DNA from: Parablautia muri
GTDB lineage: Bacteria > Bacillota > Clostridia > Lachnospirales > Lachnospiraceae
NCBI RefSeq assembly: GCF_009917485.1
Contig: NZ_QZDT01000001.1
Span: 124,001 to 188,000, forward strand
Length of the DNA stretch: 64,000 nt
Direction of reading: 5' to 3'
Shown here: positions 7,270 through 16,421 of the stretch, piece after piece
How positions within the stretch are numbered: position 1 is the stretch's first letter
How the letters are laid out: the number at the start of each line of letters is the position of its first letter
The notes under the pieces: model-generated
The model's database searches: none
Told to the model about the DNA's origin: nothing
Seen by the model: only the letters and a program-made list of their open reading frames with translations
Made by a program: the position numbers and the translations under genes

Positions 7270-8859
7270 TTAATTATCGTTCAAATCAGCCTGTGCCTCT
7301 GAAAGTGGCATGTACATTTTCGAAAAGATATCTTTTTTTACAATATATATATCATTCTGATCTTCTGTCCGTCTTACCAGCCAGTCCCCTGGGACGCCCA
7401 TCAGATAGCTGTCACTCCATGAAACAAATACCTTGGTCCTGCGAGTGAGCTGACGCGCATGGATAAAGGATGTATCCCTGGGTATACAGGTTCGGGCAAA
7501 ATCCTTCAGATTCTTCCTGGAACCGGCCTCTGCCTCAAACCCCACTGCACTGACAGCCTCATGAACGGTTGGCGCATACTCGCCCTGGAACTGGTAAGGT
7601 ATATCCACCGGTTCATTGTGGGAGAGAAAGTATTCCTCATTGTTTTTGTAGACCTCAGCCTCCACCCCGATCATAAAGTAGGTATCCTCTCTGATGGTAA
7701 AGACAGTATCCCCCTCCAGCATGCGAACCTCCACTCTGGTTCCGGCGGGATAGAGGTCTGTGGCGCGCACATACCCAATGGGCAGACGCCTTTTCTGATA
7801 AACCGCCGCCCCGGACAGATCGGGGACATCCTCAGCTCCTACATGGATAAGATCCTGCTCCCGGAAATAGCGTTCCATCCGCTCCGCAAGCAGACGGCGG
7901 ACACCGACTCCAGGCTGTGATGGTTTCAGGGAACCATACTCACTCTCGTATACCGAAGCCAGAAGATCCTCTCGCAGGAAACCGCCCGACTTCCGGATAT
8001 GGCCGCCGCCTGAGCCCAGCCCCTCGGCCACATACGCAGTCAGCTCATCCGCCCGGGTCTCTCTCACACAGCTACGGACAGAGAGTTTCGCTCCGCCGTC
8101 CAGCATACAATAGGCGATACAAACGTCCACCGAATCCACCTCTATGAGCATATCACTGATGACCCCCAAAATGTTGGGATCGCACCGCTGAGCCTCTACT
8201 ATGGCAAACCGATAATACGGATGGTAATCGTAGCCGGATAGCGCCTGTCCGGCAATCCGCAGTTCCTCCAGGGACAGATTGCTGTTCTGAAACAGGAAAA
8301 GGTTTCCCCTGTTACAGCGGAACTCCAGCGCATCCCGCAGGTCCTTGTCCTTTGGATGGCGAAGCTCCTGCAATTTACCGGTGTCCATGAACAACCCATA
8401 ATACAGCGCGGTGGACAGCCTTTCATCCTCTCCGGCGTCAAAGCCCTCCTCGCAGAGCATATCCCAGACTATCGTAGCACACGCGCCGTAATTGTCGCGC
8501 ACTTCTCTCATGGCAGGAAGATCTTCCGGCCGCATCTTGTGGTGATCAATGACTGCTACCTTCCGGGCCGGAAAGCTCTGGACATTTTTTTCCCCATACT
8601 GACAGTCCACAGTCAGTAAAAGTTCCGGCTCCTCCACCAGGCTTCGGACATATTCAATGGGGATGTCCAGCATCTCCACCATCAGAACCAGATTGCTCTT
8701 TTGGATGGTTTGGCTGCCTCCATAGATTAGCCGTACCTGCCTGCCACGGGCGCGCAGATATACAAAGAGCGCATAGCCGCTGGCGATGGCATCCGCATCG
8801 GGGTTGTCATGACACTGGATAACGATATTGTCAAATTGCAGCAATTCTTTTAAATTCAC
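7270..8859 (-). CDS. DHH/DHHA1 family phosphoesterase with C-terminal PGDYG-like extension
   Basis: 529 residues; starts at GTG after GGAGGAATT. DHH motifs are intact: HDNPDADAIASG (17-28), LTVDCQYG (Asp85), VIDHHK (105-107), and the DHHA1 loop GGGHIRKSGGF near 282-292. Family members such as NrnA and the GdpP DHH domains hydrolyse short oligonucleotides or cyclic dinucleotides using Mn ions. NrnA-type proteins have about 320 residues, so about 200 extra residues are unexplained. The last part contains PGDWL (490-494) and a following YIV..IFSKMY stretch like the PGDYG motif of the upstream gene. In a TIR/RyR operon it may remove or process a nucleotide signal; that is inference. Confidence 0.8.
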   Translation of the reverse strand: MNLKELLQFDNIVIQCHDNPDADAIASGYALFVYLRARGRQVRLIYGGSQTIQKSNLVLMVEMLDIPIEYVRSLVEEPELLLTVDCQYGEKNVQSFPARKVAVIDHHKMRPEDLPAMREVRDNYGACATIVWDMLCEEGFDAGEDERLSTALYYGLFMDTGKLQELRHPKDKDLRDALEFRCNRGNLFLFQNSNLSLEELRIAGQALSGYDYHPYYRFAIVEAQRCDPNILGVISDMLIEVDSVDVCIAYCMLDGGAKLSVRSCVRETRADELTAYVAEGLGSGGGHIRKSGGFLREDLLASVYESEYGSLKPSQPGVGVRRLLAERMERYFREQDLIHVGAEDVPDLSGAAVYQKRRLPIGYVRATDLYPAGTRVEVRMLEGDTVFTIREDTYFMIGVEAEVYKNNEEYFLSHNEPVDIPYQFQGEYAPTVHEAVSAVGFEAEAGSRKNLKDFARTCIPRDTSFIHARQLTRRTKVFVSWSDSYLMGVPGDWLVRRTEDQNDIYIVKKDIFSKMYMPLSEAQADLNDN

Positions 8860-8938
8860 AGTTCAATTCCTCCTGACTCTATCAAAAACAAAAGTTTATC
8901 ACACATATTATGCAAAGCATTTCAGCCCTCAGACCGGT

Positions 8939-9496
8939 TTACATTCCGTCTAAAATGTCATAATCCCGCTCAAAATCCCGGCGTGCGACAAAATTGAACC
9001 GGACATCCCTGATACGGCCCTGGCTGTCCCGCTCTACCTGATAGAATACCACCGTGGCGTCTCTGGCCGCACTCAGCGGTGCATCCCAGAGGATGGCGTT
9101 AAAGTATCGGACACTGTCCTCCTTGCAGATGACCAGCCGTCCGCCGGAGATCAGGAAGTCCATCTCCTCACAGGGATCATCCCCATCCTGCCAGATGGCA
9201 AACAGACTGCCGGACTGTTCATAAGTATCTCCCTGCAGGTGACGGTGGTTCGCCTCAAAATACTTTCTGCTGTTGGGATAGGGATACCGCATGCCATCGA
9301 CAATATCCACCTTAAAATAATCCCCTGGCAGGGCAATCTCACCCTTTCCGTTGACCGCCTCCTGAGAGAAAAGCGCGTAACTGCCATCCGGCAGAAGCCG
9401 GATGGCACCCTCACAGATAAGATCCTTTTCCATGGGCGAGTGGCTGCCCAGCTGATATGCCATTACTGTCTTTGGCTTTTTTCTCGCATACTTCAT
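8939..9496 (-). CDS. PGDYG-domain protein of unknown function
   Basis: 185 residues from the ATG at 9496, which follows AGGAGAAGTATGT; an in-frame ATG at 9589 would overlap the upstream gene and lacks a site. The early part (KPKTVMAYQLG) leads to LPGDYFKVD at 56-64 and YPYPNSRKYFEANH at 71-84, the pattern of PGDYG-domain proteins. No signal peptide or membrane segment. The same motif recurs at the C-terminus of the DHH protein downstream, so the two probably share a ligand or partner. Catalytic residues are not evident and I assign no function. Confidence 0.6.
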   Translation of the reverse strand: MKYARKKPKTVMAYQLGSHSPMEKDLICEGAIRLLPDGSYALFSQEAVNGKGEIALPGDYFKVDIVDGMRYPYPNSRKYFEANHRHLQGDTYEQSGSLFAIWQDGDDPCEEMDFLISGGRLVICKEDSVRYFNAILWDAPLSAARDATVVFYQVERDSQGRIRDVRFNFVARRDFERDYDILDGM

Positions 9497-9563
9497 ACAT
9501 ACTTCTCCTGGCAAATGAAACGCATGTCCTGGCGCATTCATTCGCCACTGTGTACATTGTTCC

Positions 9564-10931
9564 TCACATTTTGCTTTTGATTGCTTCAATATCTTTTATT
9601 TTTTCTTCCTCGCTGAGCTCGGAAAACGGTACGAGACAGTTATGTATGCGTTTATTGCTATCCGTGTCCGCGCCGTATTTCCAGTTATGTATATAGTGGT
9701 ACCTGCACCACCTGATATGCTCCAGCCTTGCAATGCTTTCCACAGGCATGCCTCTTTCAAGCAGACGGTCTATGGTATACATATAGTCTGATGAGCTCAC
9801 ATTGGAATAGCGCTTGAAGCTGTCGAGCTTTTCCCAGGGGGTTCCGCCATACTGCTTATAGTAAAATTCATGTTGCCTGCGGGCGGCTTCCATAGATTTT
9901 CCATTGAAGATCATGTCGGCAGAGGCTGTGCTGCTGGCGGCTCCAAAGCATATGACCCTGTCCCTGCCGAAAAGATTGGTTATGATGTCGCCATTGGGAG
10001 CGTAAACATAAACCGGACAATCTATCGGCGCTGATATCAGCAATTTGCTCACGGTGGCGATATTGTCGTTCCCTTCCACGCCACATATTATGATACGGTC
10101 AAAATGCGTCATCTTTGCGTATTCGCAGACACCGTCATCGTAAAAAATAATTTCATCGGGAGTCATTTTGTCAAGCTCGGTATGCTCCCGCCGGAATTCC
10201 GCTCCATCCCCGAAAATGTGATATTCAAAATGTTGTTGGAAATCGATCAGATTCATCTGAAGCCCGTACAACAGGATATTTTTGCCGAGACTTTCGAATC
10301 CGATTATCGCGATTCTTTCGCTTTGGGATACAGGATGATCCTTCCAGTATTGCCGGGCACAACTCTCTGCAATGCTGAAAACCGTGATCAATGGGTTTTC
10401 GATATTCTGCCTGGATATATTCTCCAGCATTATGTATACATTTTTATTTTTAAGAGACTCATAATTTTTGCTGTAAAATTCCAGATTTGCCGCATCGCCG
10501 GAGAACATGAGCAGGTACCTGGAAGCACCAGCGATAAATTTTTCTTCCCCGCGGATTCTCAGTCCCTGGTCAAGGCTTCCATATACATATCCCGCATAGA
10601 CGGAATCTCCATAGACAACTGTTGAATCCGGACCCAGAAGCTTGATCCCATTGATGATATCGTTCATTCTGTTGAGTAGATTTACCAATATGCTGAGAGT
10701 TGCGGCCAGTGCCAGGAAACGCGCAACCTGAAGAAGTGCACCGACCGGAATGTCGCTTTCGGTAACTCCGGAATACAACCTGAAAGAGGCATAGAGGCAG
10801 TCTAGAAACGGGTAAATACGTTGATCCTGCTCCACAAAAACAGGATAATAACAGTACATCCCGATAAAAAATGGAAGAATTTTATATAATATACTTAAGG
10901 ATTTCGTGACTATCTGTAAGAGTTTTTTCAT
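9564..10931 (-). CDS. Two-TM Rossmann (TrkA-N-like) protein with C-terminal RyR domain
   Basis: 455 residues. Two membrane helices at about 14-33 and 62-88 enclose a short loop; a canonical K+ filter is not visible. Rossmann-like folds follow, with a nucleotide-type loop IAIIGFESLGKNIL near 212-228. The last 57 residues carry a RyR (ryanodine-receptor repeat) signature: ARLEHIRWCRYHYIHNWKYG and then IHNCLVPFSELSEEEK. RyR domains in bacteria have been proposed to bind nucleotide-derived ligands in conflict systems. It is the first gene of the TIR operon. Likely a membrane effector or channel gated by a small ligand; this is inference. The ATG has only a weak AAGAAG site. Confidence 0.7.
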   Translation of the reverse strand: MKKLLQIVTKSLSILYKILPFFIGMYCYYPVFVEQDQRIYPFLDCLYASFRLYSGVTESDIPVGALLQVARFLALAATLSILVNLLNRMNDIINGIKLLGPDSTVVYGDSVYAGYVYGSLDQGLRIRGEEKFIAGASRYLLMFSGDAANLEFYSKNYESLKNKNVYIMLENISRQNIENPLITVFSIAESCARQYWKDHPVSQSERIAIIGFESLGKNILLYGLQMNLIDFQQHFEYHIFGDGAEFRREHTELDKMTPDEIIFYDDGVCEYAKMTHFDRIIICGVEGNDNIATVSKLLISAPIDCPVYVYAPNGDIITNLFGRDRVICFGAASSTASADMIFNGKSMEAARRQHEFYYKQYGGTPWEKLDSFKRYSNVSSSDYMYTIDRLLERGMPVESIARLEHIRWCRYHYIHNWKYGADTDSNKRIHNCLVPFSELSEEEKIKDIEAIKSKM

Positions 10932-10964
10932 TTTTATATTACTTCTTAATCTGACATTTTTTTT

Positions 10965-10994
10965 ATTGTATCATTCTTTACGCGTCACTGTCAA
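10965..10994 (-). promoter_or_regulatory. Promoter of the RyR-PGDYG-DHH-TIR operon
   Basis: On the minus strand: -35 TTGACA (10994-10989), 18-bp spacer, -10 TACAAT (10970-10965). It lies 34 bp before the first gene. No other convincing promoter is seen between the four genes. Confidence 0.75.
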
Positions 10995-11081
10995 CGCTGC
11001 TTCCCTTAAGGCCACGGAAACCAATTTTCCGGCACACAGCGTCTTTGAAAATTGATTTCTGTGAAGCCATTATGTGCTTTG

Positions 11082-11110
11082 TTGTATTTGGCAGGAAAAC
11101 CGTGTATAAT
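11082..11110 (+). promoter_or_regulatory. Sigma-A promoter of the thioesterase gene
   Basis: -35 TTGTAT at 11082-11087, 17-bp spacer, -10 TATAAT at 11105-11110. The start codon is 78 bp downstream. Confidence 0.65.
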
Positions 11111-11187
11111 ATAAAAGAAGTAGGAAAGTCTGGAAGTAAACTTCCAAACTCTTTATGTGAAATAAATTCTTAGAAGAGAGGAAGAAT

Positions 11188-11907
11188 ATGTATAGTTATA
11201 AAAGCAGAATCAGATACAGTGAGCTGGATGAATCAGGACATTTGAGACTGGAATCACTGCTTGATTATTTTCAGGACTGTTCCACCTTTCAGTCGGAGGA
11301 TATAGGCCTGGGAGTAAAATGTTTAAAGGAGCGGCATCTGGTATGGGTAATGTCCTCCTGGCAGATTGTGGTGGAGCGGTATCCGGGTTTGGGCGAGAGA
11401 GTTACGGTGGGAACTATACCATATGACTTTAAAGGTTTTTTGGGGTTTCGAAATTTTTTTATGACAGATGAGGAGGGCAGGCGGCTGGCTTGTGCCAATA
11501 CGGTTTGGAGCCTCCTTGATACAAGGACGGGGATGCCGGTGAAGGCGCCTGAAGATATGCATGAAAAATATGTTTTGGAGCCTAAGCTTGATATGGAATA
11601 CGCCCCCAGAAAAATACAGGTTCCTGAAAATATGGAATGCCGGGAAAAGGTGCAGATTCGCCCCTGTCATTTGGATACGAACCACCATGTAAATAATGGG
11701 CAGTTTGTGAGAATAGCGATAGATAATTTGGAAAGAAGCTGTCAGATAAGACAATTACGGGCAGAATATAAAAAGCAGGTAGTATTAGGAGATGTGCTGA
11801 TTCCATACATAATGGCTACAGAGGATGGGAAATCTTTCATTGTGTTAAAGGATGAAGAGGATCAAATTTGTTGTATTGTGGAATTGCAGGAAGAAAAGGG
11901 GAAGTAA
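11188..11907 (+). CDS. Acyl-ACP thioesterase
   Basis: 239 residues, the usual length of bacterial PF01643 enzymes, which release fatty acids from acyl carrier protein in the cytoplasm. Two hot-dog domains can be followed: the first starts YKSRIRYSELDESGHLRLES, the second contains QIRPCHLDTNHHVNNGQFV, whose Asn/His residues match the family's active site (DTNHHVNN). A GAGAGGAAG site precedes the ATG. It stands 106 bp ahead of cvfB with no terminator between, so read-through is possible. Confidence 0.9.
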   Translation: MYSYKSRIRYSELDESGHLRLESLLDYFQDCSTFQSEDIGLGVKCLKERHLVWVMSSWQIVVERYPGLGERVTVGTIPYDFKGFLGFRNFFMTDEEGRRLACANTVWSLLDTRTGMPVKAPEDMHEKYVLEPKLDMEYAPRKIQVPENMECREKVQIRPCHLDTNHHVNNGQFVRIAIDNLERSCQIRQLRAEYKKQVVLGDVLIPYIMATEDGKSFIVLKDEEDQICCIVELQEEKGK

Positions 11908-12013
11908 GGCACAGGCCTGATCGTTTATTGCTTCAGGAGATGCATGCATTTGTTAGTGAACATGTGCAATTTTATTTCAGTAAACTGCTCTGGTATGGAG
12001 GATAAGAACAAGC

Positions 12014-12856
12014 ATGATACAATTAGGAGAAAGACAGGAACTTACAATTGTAAAAAAAGTTGATTTTGGCGTATATCTGGCTGATACCGGAGAGGGAGGA
12101 AATCCGGAAGATAGGGTGCTTCTGCCAAAGAAAGAGGTGCCAAAGGAAGCAAAGGTTGGAGAGTGCCTGAACGTATTTATTTATAGGGATTCCATGGATA
12201 GAATGATTGCGACCATCAGGGAAACGGAATTTTCCGTTGGTGAGGTAGCGGTGCTTAAGGTAAAGGAAGTCGGGAAAATAGGAGCGTTTCTGGGATGGAA
12301 GTTAGAGAAGGATCTGCTCCTTCCTTTTAAAGAGCAGACTGGAAAGCTACAGGAGGGGCAAGACTGCCTGGTTGCACTTTACATTGATAAGAGCGGACGG
12401 CTTTGTACCACAATGAAGGTTTATCCTTACTTACGGACGGACAGCCCTTATAAAAAGGATGACAGAGTAGAGGGCCTTGTTTATGAAGTGATTGAAAATT
12501 TTGGAATGTTTGTGGCAGTGGATAACTGCTATTGTGGAATGATACCCAAAAGAGAACCTACAGGGGATGTTAAGGTAGGAGACAGGATTACGGCCAGGGT
12601 AGCAGGCGTGCTTGAGGATGGGAAATTGACCTTAAGCCTTCGAGAAAAGGCTTATATTCAAATGGGCAAAGACGCAGAAAAGCTAATAGAGATGATAAAG
12701 GAAGAAGGCGGAAGGCTGCCCTTTAATGACAAAGCAGACCCGGAATTAATCAGAAATGCTACAGGCATGAGTAAAAATGAATTTAAACGTGCAGTAGGTA
12801 ATTTATATAAGCAGAGGCTTATTGTGATTGAGCCGGACGGGATTAAGCTGGTTTAG
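12014..12856 (+). CDS. cvfB: S1-domain RNA-binding protein CvfB
   Basis: 280 residues, the normal CvfB/YitL length. The layout is three S1-like OB folds (first at residues 1-65, KVDFGVYLAD; second at about 68-130, KVKEVGKIGAFLGW; third at about 148-210, EVIENFGMFVAVDNCYCG) and a C-terminal winged helix (MSKNEFKRAVGNLYKQRLI). CvfB binds RNA and affects virulence and expression in staphylococci. A TATGGAGGATAAG stretch supplies the ribosome site. The protease gene follows after 40 bp. Confidence 0.92.
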   Translation: MIQLGERQELTIVKKVDFGVYLADTGEGGNPEDRVLLPKKEVPKEAKVGECLNVFIYRDSMDRMIATIRETEFSVGEVAVLKVKEVGKIGAFLGWKLEKDLLLPFKEQTGKLQEGQDCLVALYIDKSGRLCTTMKVYPYLRTDSPYKKDDRVEGLVYEVIENFGMFVAVDNCYCGMIPKREPTGDVKVGDRITARVAGVLEDGKLTLSLREKAYIQMGKDAEKLIEMIKEEGGRLPFNDKADPELIRNATGMSKNEFKRAVGNLYKQRLIVIEPDGIKLV

Positions 12857-12896
12857 CCCCAATTTGCGGGTTATTGGAGATGCGGGGGATGAATAA

Positions 12897-13856
12897 ATGA
12901 ACAGTAAAAAAGCAAATTGGGCTTTTTTGATAACAATCATAGGTTATATAGGGCTGTTGCTTGTGATGGCTAAATTTTTACCTTCTCTTGCAGAAAGCCT
13001 TGTTTTCAACAATTTAATCTGTGAAATAGTGGTGATATTGCCGGTACTGATTTTTATATTGGTATCAAAAGAAAATATACTTGCTTTTCTGGGATTTCAC
13101 AAGATGAAATTTACTTCTGTGCTTATGACGGGATTGTTTACATTCCTAAGTATGCCCTTGTTGACAGTACTGAATCTCTTTTCGCAAATTTGGGTGGAAA
13201 ATGAAGTGGCATCTGCAATGGAGAGTATGAATATTGGACAAATGCCTTTTGTCCTTTTATATTTGTCGGTGGGAATTGTGGCGCCTGTATTTGAAGAAAT
13301 TGCCTGCAGAGGGGCTTATTATCATTCATATCATCGGTCAGGGCGCGCCTTTGGGGCAATGATTATGTCTGCGCTTATTTTTGCTTTGATTCATATGAAT
13401 TTTAATCAGGCAAGCTATGCATTTGGAATGGGGATTTTAGCAGTTCTTTTGTTGGAAGTGACAGGAAGCTTGTGGTCTTGTATCCTGTATCATGGCTTGG
13501 TTAATGGAAGTCAGATTATACTTTTATACGGGGCATTTCGAGTGAATCCAAATGTTTACAGTGAACAGGCCGGAGCCATTACATTTGATTTCCTGCTCTA
13601 TGGAATGGGTGTTTATTTGGTACTGGCAGCAGTTACATTACCGCTGGCGTGGGCTGTGCTTGTTTGGATTAGTATAAATGAGGGGAGAGAAGGAATACTG
13701 TCTTGCTTTCTCCTAAGGAGAACATTTCTTCAAAGGGCAGAAAAAAAGGATAAGCTGGTTTCCGTACCTTTCGTACTAGCCCTTATCCTCTGCATTGGTG
13801 TGATGACGGGAGCTTTGTTTTGGATTGTACAAAAAATTATCCAAATGATAGCGTGA
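12897..13856 (+). CDS. CPBP family intramembrane metalloprotease
   Basis: 319 residues with about eight hydrophobic helices. The CPBP (Abi, PF02517) motifs are present: FEEIACRG (EExxxR), FALIHMNFN (FxxxH) and the final HGLVNG. These residues form the metal-binding intramembrane active site. Family members process prenylated or other membrane substrates and often confer bacteriocin self-immunity. No bacteriocin gene is adjacent. The C-terminal part has an extra loop with charged residues (RRTFLQRAEKKDK) before a last helix. Confidence 0.88.
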   Translation: MNSKKANWAFLITIIGYIGLLLVMAKFLPSLAESLVFNNLICEIVVILPVLIFILVSKENILAFLGFHKMKFTSVLMTGLFTFLSMPLLTVLNLFSQIWVENEVASAMESMNIGQMPFVLLYLSVGIVAPVFEEIACRGAYYHSYHRSGRAFGAMIMSALIFALIHMNFNQASYAFGMGILAVLLLEVTGSLWSCILYHGLVNGSQIILLYGAFRVNPNVYSEQAGAITFDFLLYGMGVYLVLAAVTLPLAWAVLVWISINEGREGILSCFLLRRTFLQRAEKKDKLVSVPFVLALILCIGVMTGALFWIVQKIIQMIA

Positions 13857-13923
13857 AGAAAGTTTGAAACGTTACCTAAGAACGATTCAATGCCCGCGCT
13901 GCCATATACACACTGGGAGCTTG

Positions 13924-14112
13924 TTAGACAAGCATATCAATGTTGCCTCCGATGTGGGGATTTACTGATAACTCCATAGAATTGCTCATCATGTTAATCA
14001 GACTTTCGCCAATTATTTCGGAATTTTCCATTGCTTTATCAAGAACAGCAATCCCAACCTGATTAGAAAGCTGTACGTTTGCCAAAGCGGTTGATAACTC
14101 GGGAATATTCAT
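13924..14112 (-). CDS. YjfB family putative motility protein
   Basis: 62 residues from the ATG at 14112, seven bases after GGAGG; the ATG at 14127 would place that site inside the gene. The start MNIPELSTALANVQLSNQ and the following helix (GIAVLDKAMENSE) match the small YjfB proteins (PF14070), found in Firmicutes and often named putative motility proteins. No flagellar genes lie nearby, so the role is not shown by context. Confidence 0.75.
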   Translation of the reverse strand: MNIPELSTALANVQLSNQVGIAVLDKAMENSEIIGESLINMMSNSMELSVNPHIGGNIDMLV

Positions 14113-14552
14113 AAATAAATCCTCCATACTTTCAATTTGATTTTGACATATGCCATAAAAACCCTTATTATTATACGTATCAGACTATAAAGCCTTGATG
14201 GATAAGCGTTGTTTTCGTTCCATTCAATATAGAAATATAACGAATGTGCCGATATCAACAACAAGAACAGTTTGTGAAGCATACAATCTGTTACTTATTA
14301 TAACATGAATCAGTAAAAAGTGGAATATTTAATTTGATGCCCTGCTTTTGTTTTTTGTGAAGGTTGCATAGCGTTTTGGGTTGGAAAAAAGCACCAAAAA
14401 GCATTAAAAATACACAAAAAAATCACAATTAAAGGTAGATTTTTTTGTACATTTATATTAATATAAAAAAAGGAGTGTAAAGGGGAGAAAAATAATTAAT
14501 AGAAATATTGTTTATTTTGCATAGCATTTTAAACAATAGAAGGAGGGGGCAC
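14113..14552. other. AT-rich divergent intergenic region
   Basis: About 440 bp between yjfB (minus) and the PucR/CdaR-like gene (plus). It must hold both promoters. I see A/T runs and a TTATATTAATATAA palindrome-like stretch near 14454-14467, but no convincing -35/-10 pair, RNA fold or gene. Confidence 0.5.
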
Positions 14553-15641
14553 ATGATTTCTAATCAGATTTTACAGAACACAATTGAAGGGCTTAAGGCA
14601 ATCACAAGGGTAGATTTTTGTGTTATGGATGTGGATGGAAAGGAAGCGGCTTCTACAACGCCTAGTATGTCAGGCTGCGAGTCTGAAACGGTGGAATTTG
14701 CCAGATCGCCGGCTGATTCCCAGGAGATAAGGGGATACCAATATTTCAAAATATACGATGAACAGCAGCCGGAGTATGTTTTGATTGCATCCGGAATTGG
14801 TGAAGATGTATATATGGTAGGAAAGATGGCCGCATTTCAGATTCAAAATCTGCTGGTGGCTTACAAAGAAAGGTTTGATAAGGATAATTTTATCAAAAAC
14901 CTTTTGCTTGACAACCTGCTTTTGGTGGATATTTACAGCCGTGCAAAAAAACTGCATATACAGACGGATGTAAAGAGGGCCGTGCTGGTAATTGAGACAG
15001 GAAATAGCCGGGACAGTAATGTCTTAGAGGTTATGAGAAGCTTCTGCGGCAGTAACAGCAAGGATTTCGTCACTGCAGTGGACGAAAATAATGTGATTGT
15101 GGTTAAGGATCTGTCTGAGGGGGATGGCGCGAAGGAAATTGAAAAGAGCGCGGATAGTATAGAAGCCTTTCTGTTAAAGGAAGGCATGACACAAGTGCAT
15201 ATTGCTTATGGGACGGTGGTCAGAGAAATCAAAGAGGTCAGCCGTTCTTATAAGGAAGCAAAAATGGCGATGGATGTGGGCAAAATCTTTTTTGATGAAA
15301 GAAATATTATTGCCTACAGTGAGTTGGGAATTGGTCGTTTGATCTATCAGCTGCCTATACCGTTATGTAAAATGTTTATCAAAGAAATTTTTGGTGGTAG
15401 AGGTCTGGATGAATTTGATGAGGAAACGCTCACGACCATCAACAAATTTTTTGAGAACAGTCTCAATGTATCTGAAACATCAAGGCAGCTGTTTATCCAC
15501 AGAAACACGCTGGTGTATCGTCTGGATAAGCTACAAAAGAGCACAGGGCTGGATCTTCGTATTTTCGAAGATGCCATTACATTCAGAATTGCACTTATGG
15601 TAGTGAAATACATGAATTATATGGAGAGCCTTGATTATTAA
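14553..15641 (+). CDS. PucR/CdaR-type transcriptional regulator
   Basis: 362 residues from the ATG at 14553, which follows AGGAGGGGGCAC; the ATG at 14508 has no such site. The C-terminus has the PucR helix-turn-helix (LNVSETSRQLFIHRNTLVYR, then LDKLQKSTGLDL), and a GGDEF-like middle part typical of the family lies before it. The N-terminus (residues 1-120) looks like a small sensory domain without a known ligand. ftsE follows after 33 bp without a terminator, so the regulator may be co-transcribed with or control the ftsEX cluster. Confidence 0.8.
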   Translation: MISNQILQNTIEGLKAITRVDFCVMDVDGKEAASTTPSMSGCESETVEFARSPADSQEIRGYQYFKIYDEQQPEYVLIASGIGEDVYMVGKMAAFQIQNLLVAYKERFDKDNFIKNLLLDNLLLVDIYSRAKKLHIQTDVKRAVLVIETGNSRDSNVLEVMRSFCGSNSKDFVTAVDENNVIVVKDLSEGDGAKEIEKSADSIEAFLLKEGMTQVHIAYGTVVREIKEVSRSYKEAKMAMDVGKIFFDERNIIAYSELGIGRLIYQLPIPLCKMFIKEIFGGRGLDEFDEETLTTINKFFENSLNVSETSRQLFIHRNTLVYRLDKLQKSTGLDLRIFEDAITFRIALMVVKYMNYMESLDY

Positions 15642-15674
15642 AATTAAGCATGGAAGTACAGGTGGAGGATAATC

Positions 15675-16421
15675 GTGGTCAGAAGTGATGCAAAAAGCAG
15701 GAGAAGAAAGAAGCATATTTCCGGGGGAGACGAAATAATTACGCTCAACAATGTGAGTAAAGCATATGCTACTGGGGCCCCTGCGCTCAACGGAGTCAGC
15801 TTACATATTAAAAAGGGTGAATTCGTGTTTATTGTAGGGGACAGTGGGTCAGGAAAATCAACTATGATTAAGCTTCTACTCAGGGAGCTGGTTCCTACTT
15901 CAGGTGATATTAATGTAATGGGGTACGATTTGACACGTATTCGCCATAGGAAAATACCGAAATTCCGAAGAAATCTTGGTATTGTTTTTCAGGATTTCCG
16001 CCTTTTAAAGGATAGGAACGTGTATGAAAATGTGGCATTTGCGCAGCGTATTATACAGGTATCCAATAAGGAAATCAAAAGAAATGTTCCCAGTATCCTG
16101 GCAATTGTAGGGCTGGCAGGGAAATATAAGGCAAAGCCAAGGCAGCTCTCCGGCGGAGAACAGCAAAGGGTGGCGATCGCCAGAGCATTAATCAATCAGC
16201 CAAGCATTCTTCTTGCAGATGAACCTACCGGTAATCTGGATCCTAAAAATTCATGGGAAATTATGAAACTGCTTGAACAGATTAATGAAAACGGGACTAC
16301 GGTGCTTGTAGTAACCCATAATCGTGAGATTGTTAATGCAATGCAAAAGAGGGTTGTTACAATGAAGAAAGGCGTCATTGTGAGCGATGAAGAAAAAGGT
16401 GGTTACATAGATGAGGATTAG
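15675..16421 (+). CDS. ftsE: Cell division ATP-binding protein FtsE
   Basis: 248 residues from a GTG with a strong GGTGGAGG site. ABC ATPase motifs: Walker A GDSGSGKST, signature LSGGEQQRVAIA, Walker B ILLADEPTGNLD, and switch His in VVTHNRE. FtsE works with FtsX at the membrane to gate peptidoglycan hydrolases during division. About 20 residues (VRSDAKSRRRKKHISGGDE) precede the usual start of the fold; an internal start is possible but has no better site. It overlaps ftsX by 11 bp. Confidence 0.93.
   Translation: MVRSDAKSRRRKKHISGGDEIITLNNVSKAYATGAPALNGVSLHIKKGEFVFIVGDSGSGKSTMIKLLLRELVPTSGDINVMGYDLTRIRHRKIPKFRRNLGIVFQDFRLLKDRNVYENVAFAQRIIQVSNKEIKRNVPSILAIVGLAGKYKAKPRQLSGGEQQRVAIARALINQPSILLADEPTGNLDPKNSWEIMKLLEQINENGTTVLVVTHNREIVNAMQKRVVTMKKGVIVSDEEKGGYIDED

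Noticed and set aside
4786-10994. Integration of the TIR/RyR operon as an island at tRNA-Gln
   Set aside because: I found no repeat of the tRNA 3' end on the far side and no integrase, so an attachment-site pair is not supported.
14248-14256. Sigma-D (motility) promoter for yjfB at GCCGATAT
   Set aside because: It points to the plus strand, away from yjfB, and lacks a proper TAAA box at the right distance.
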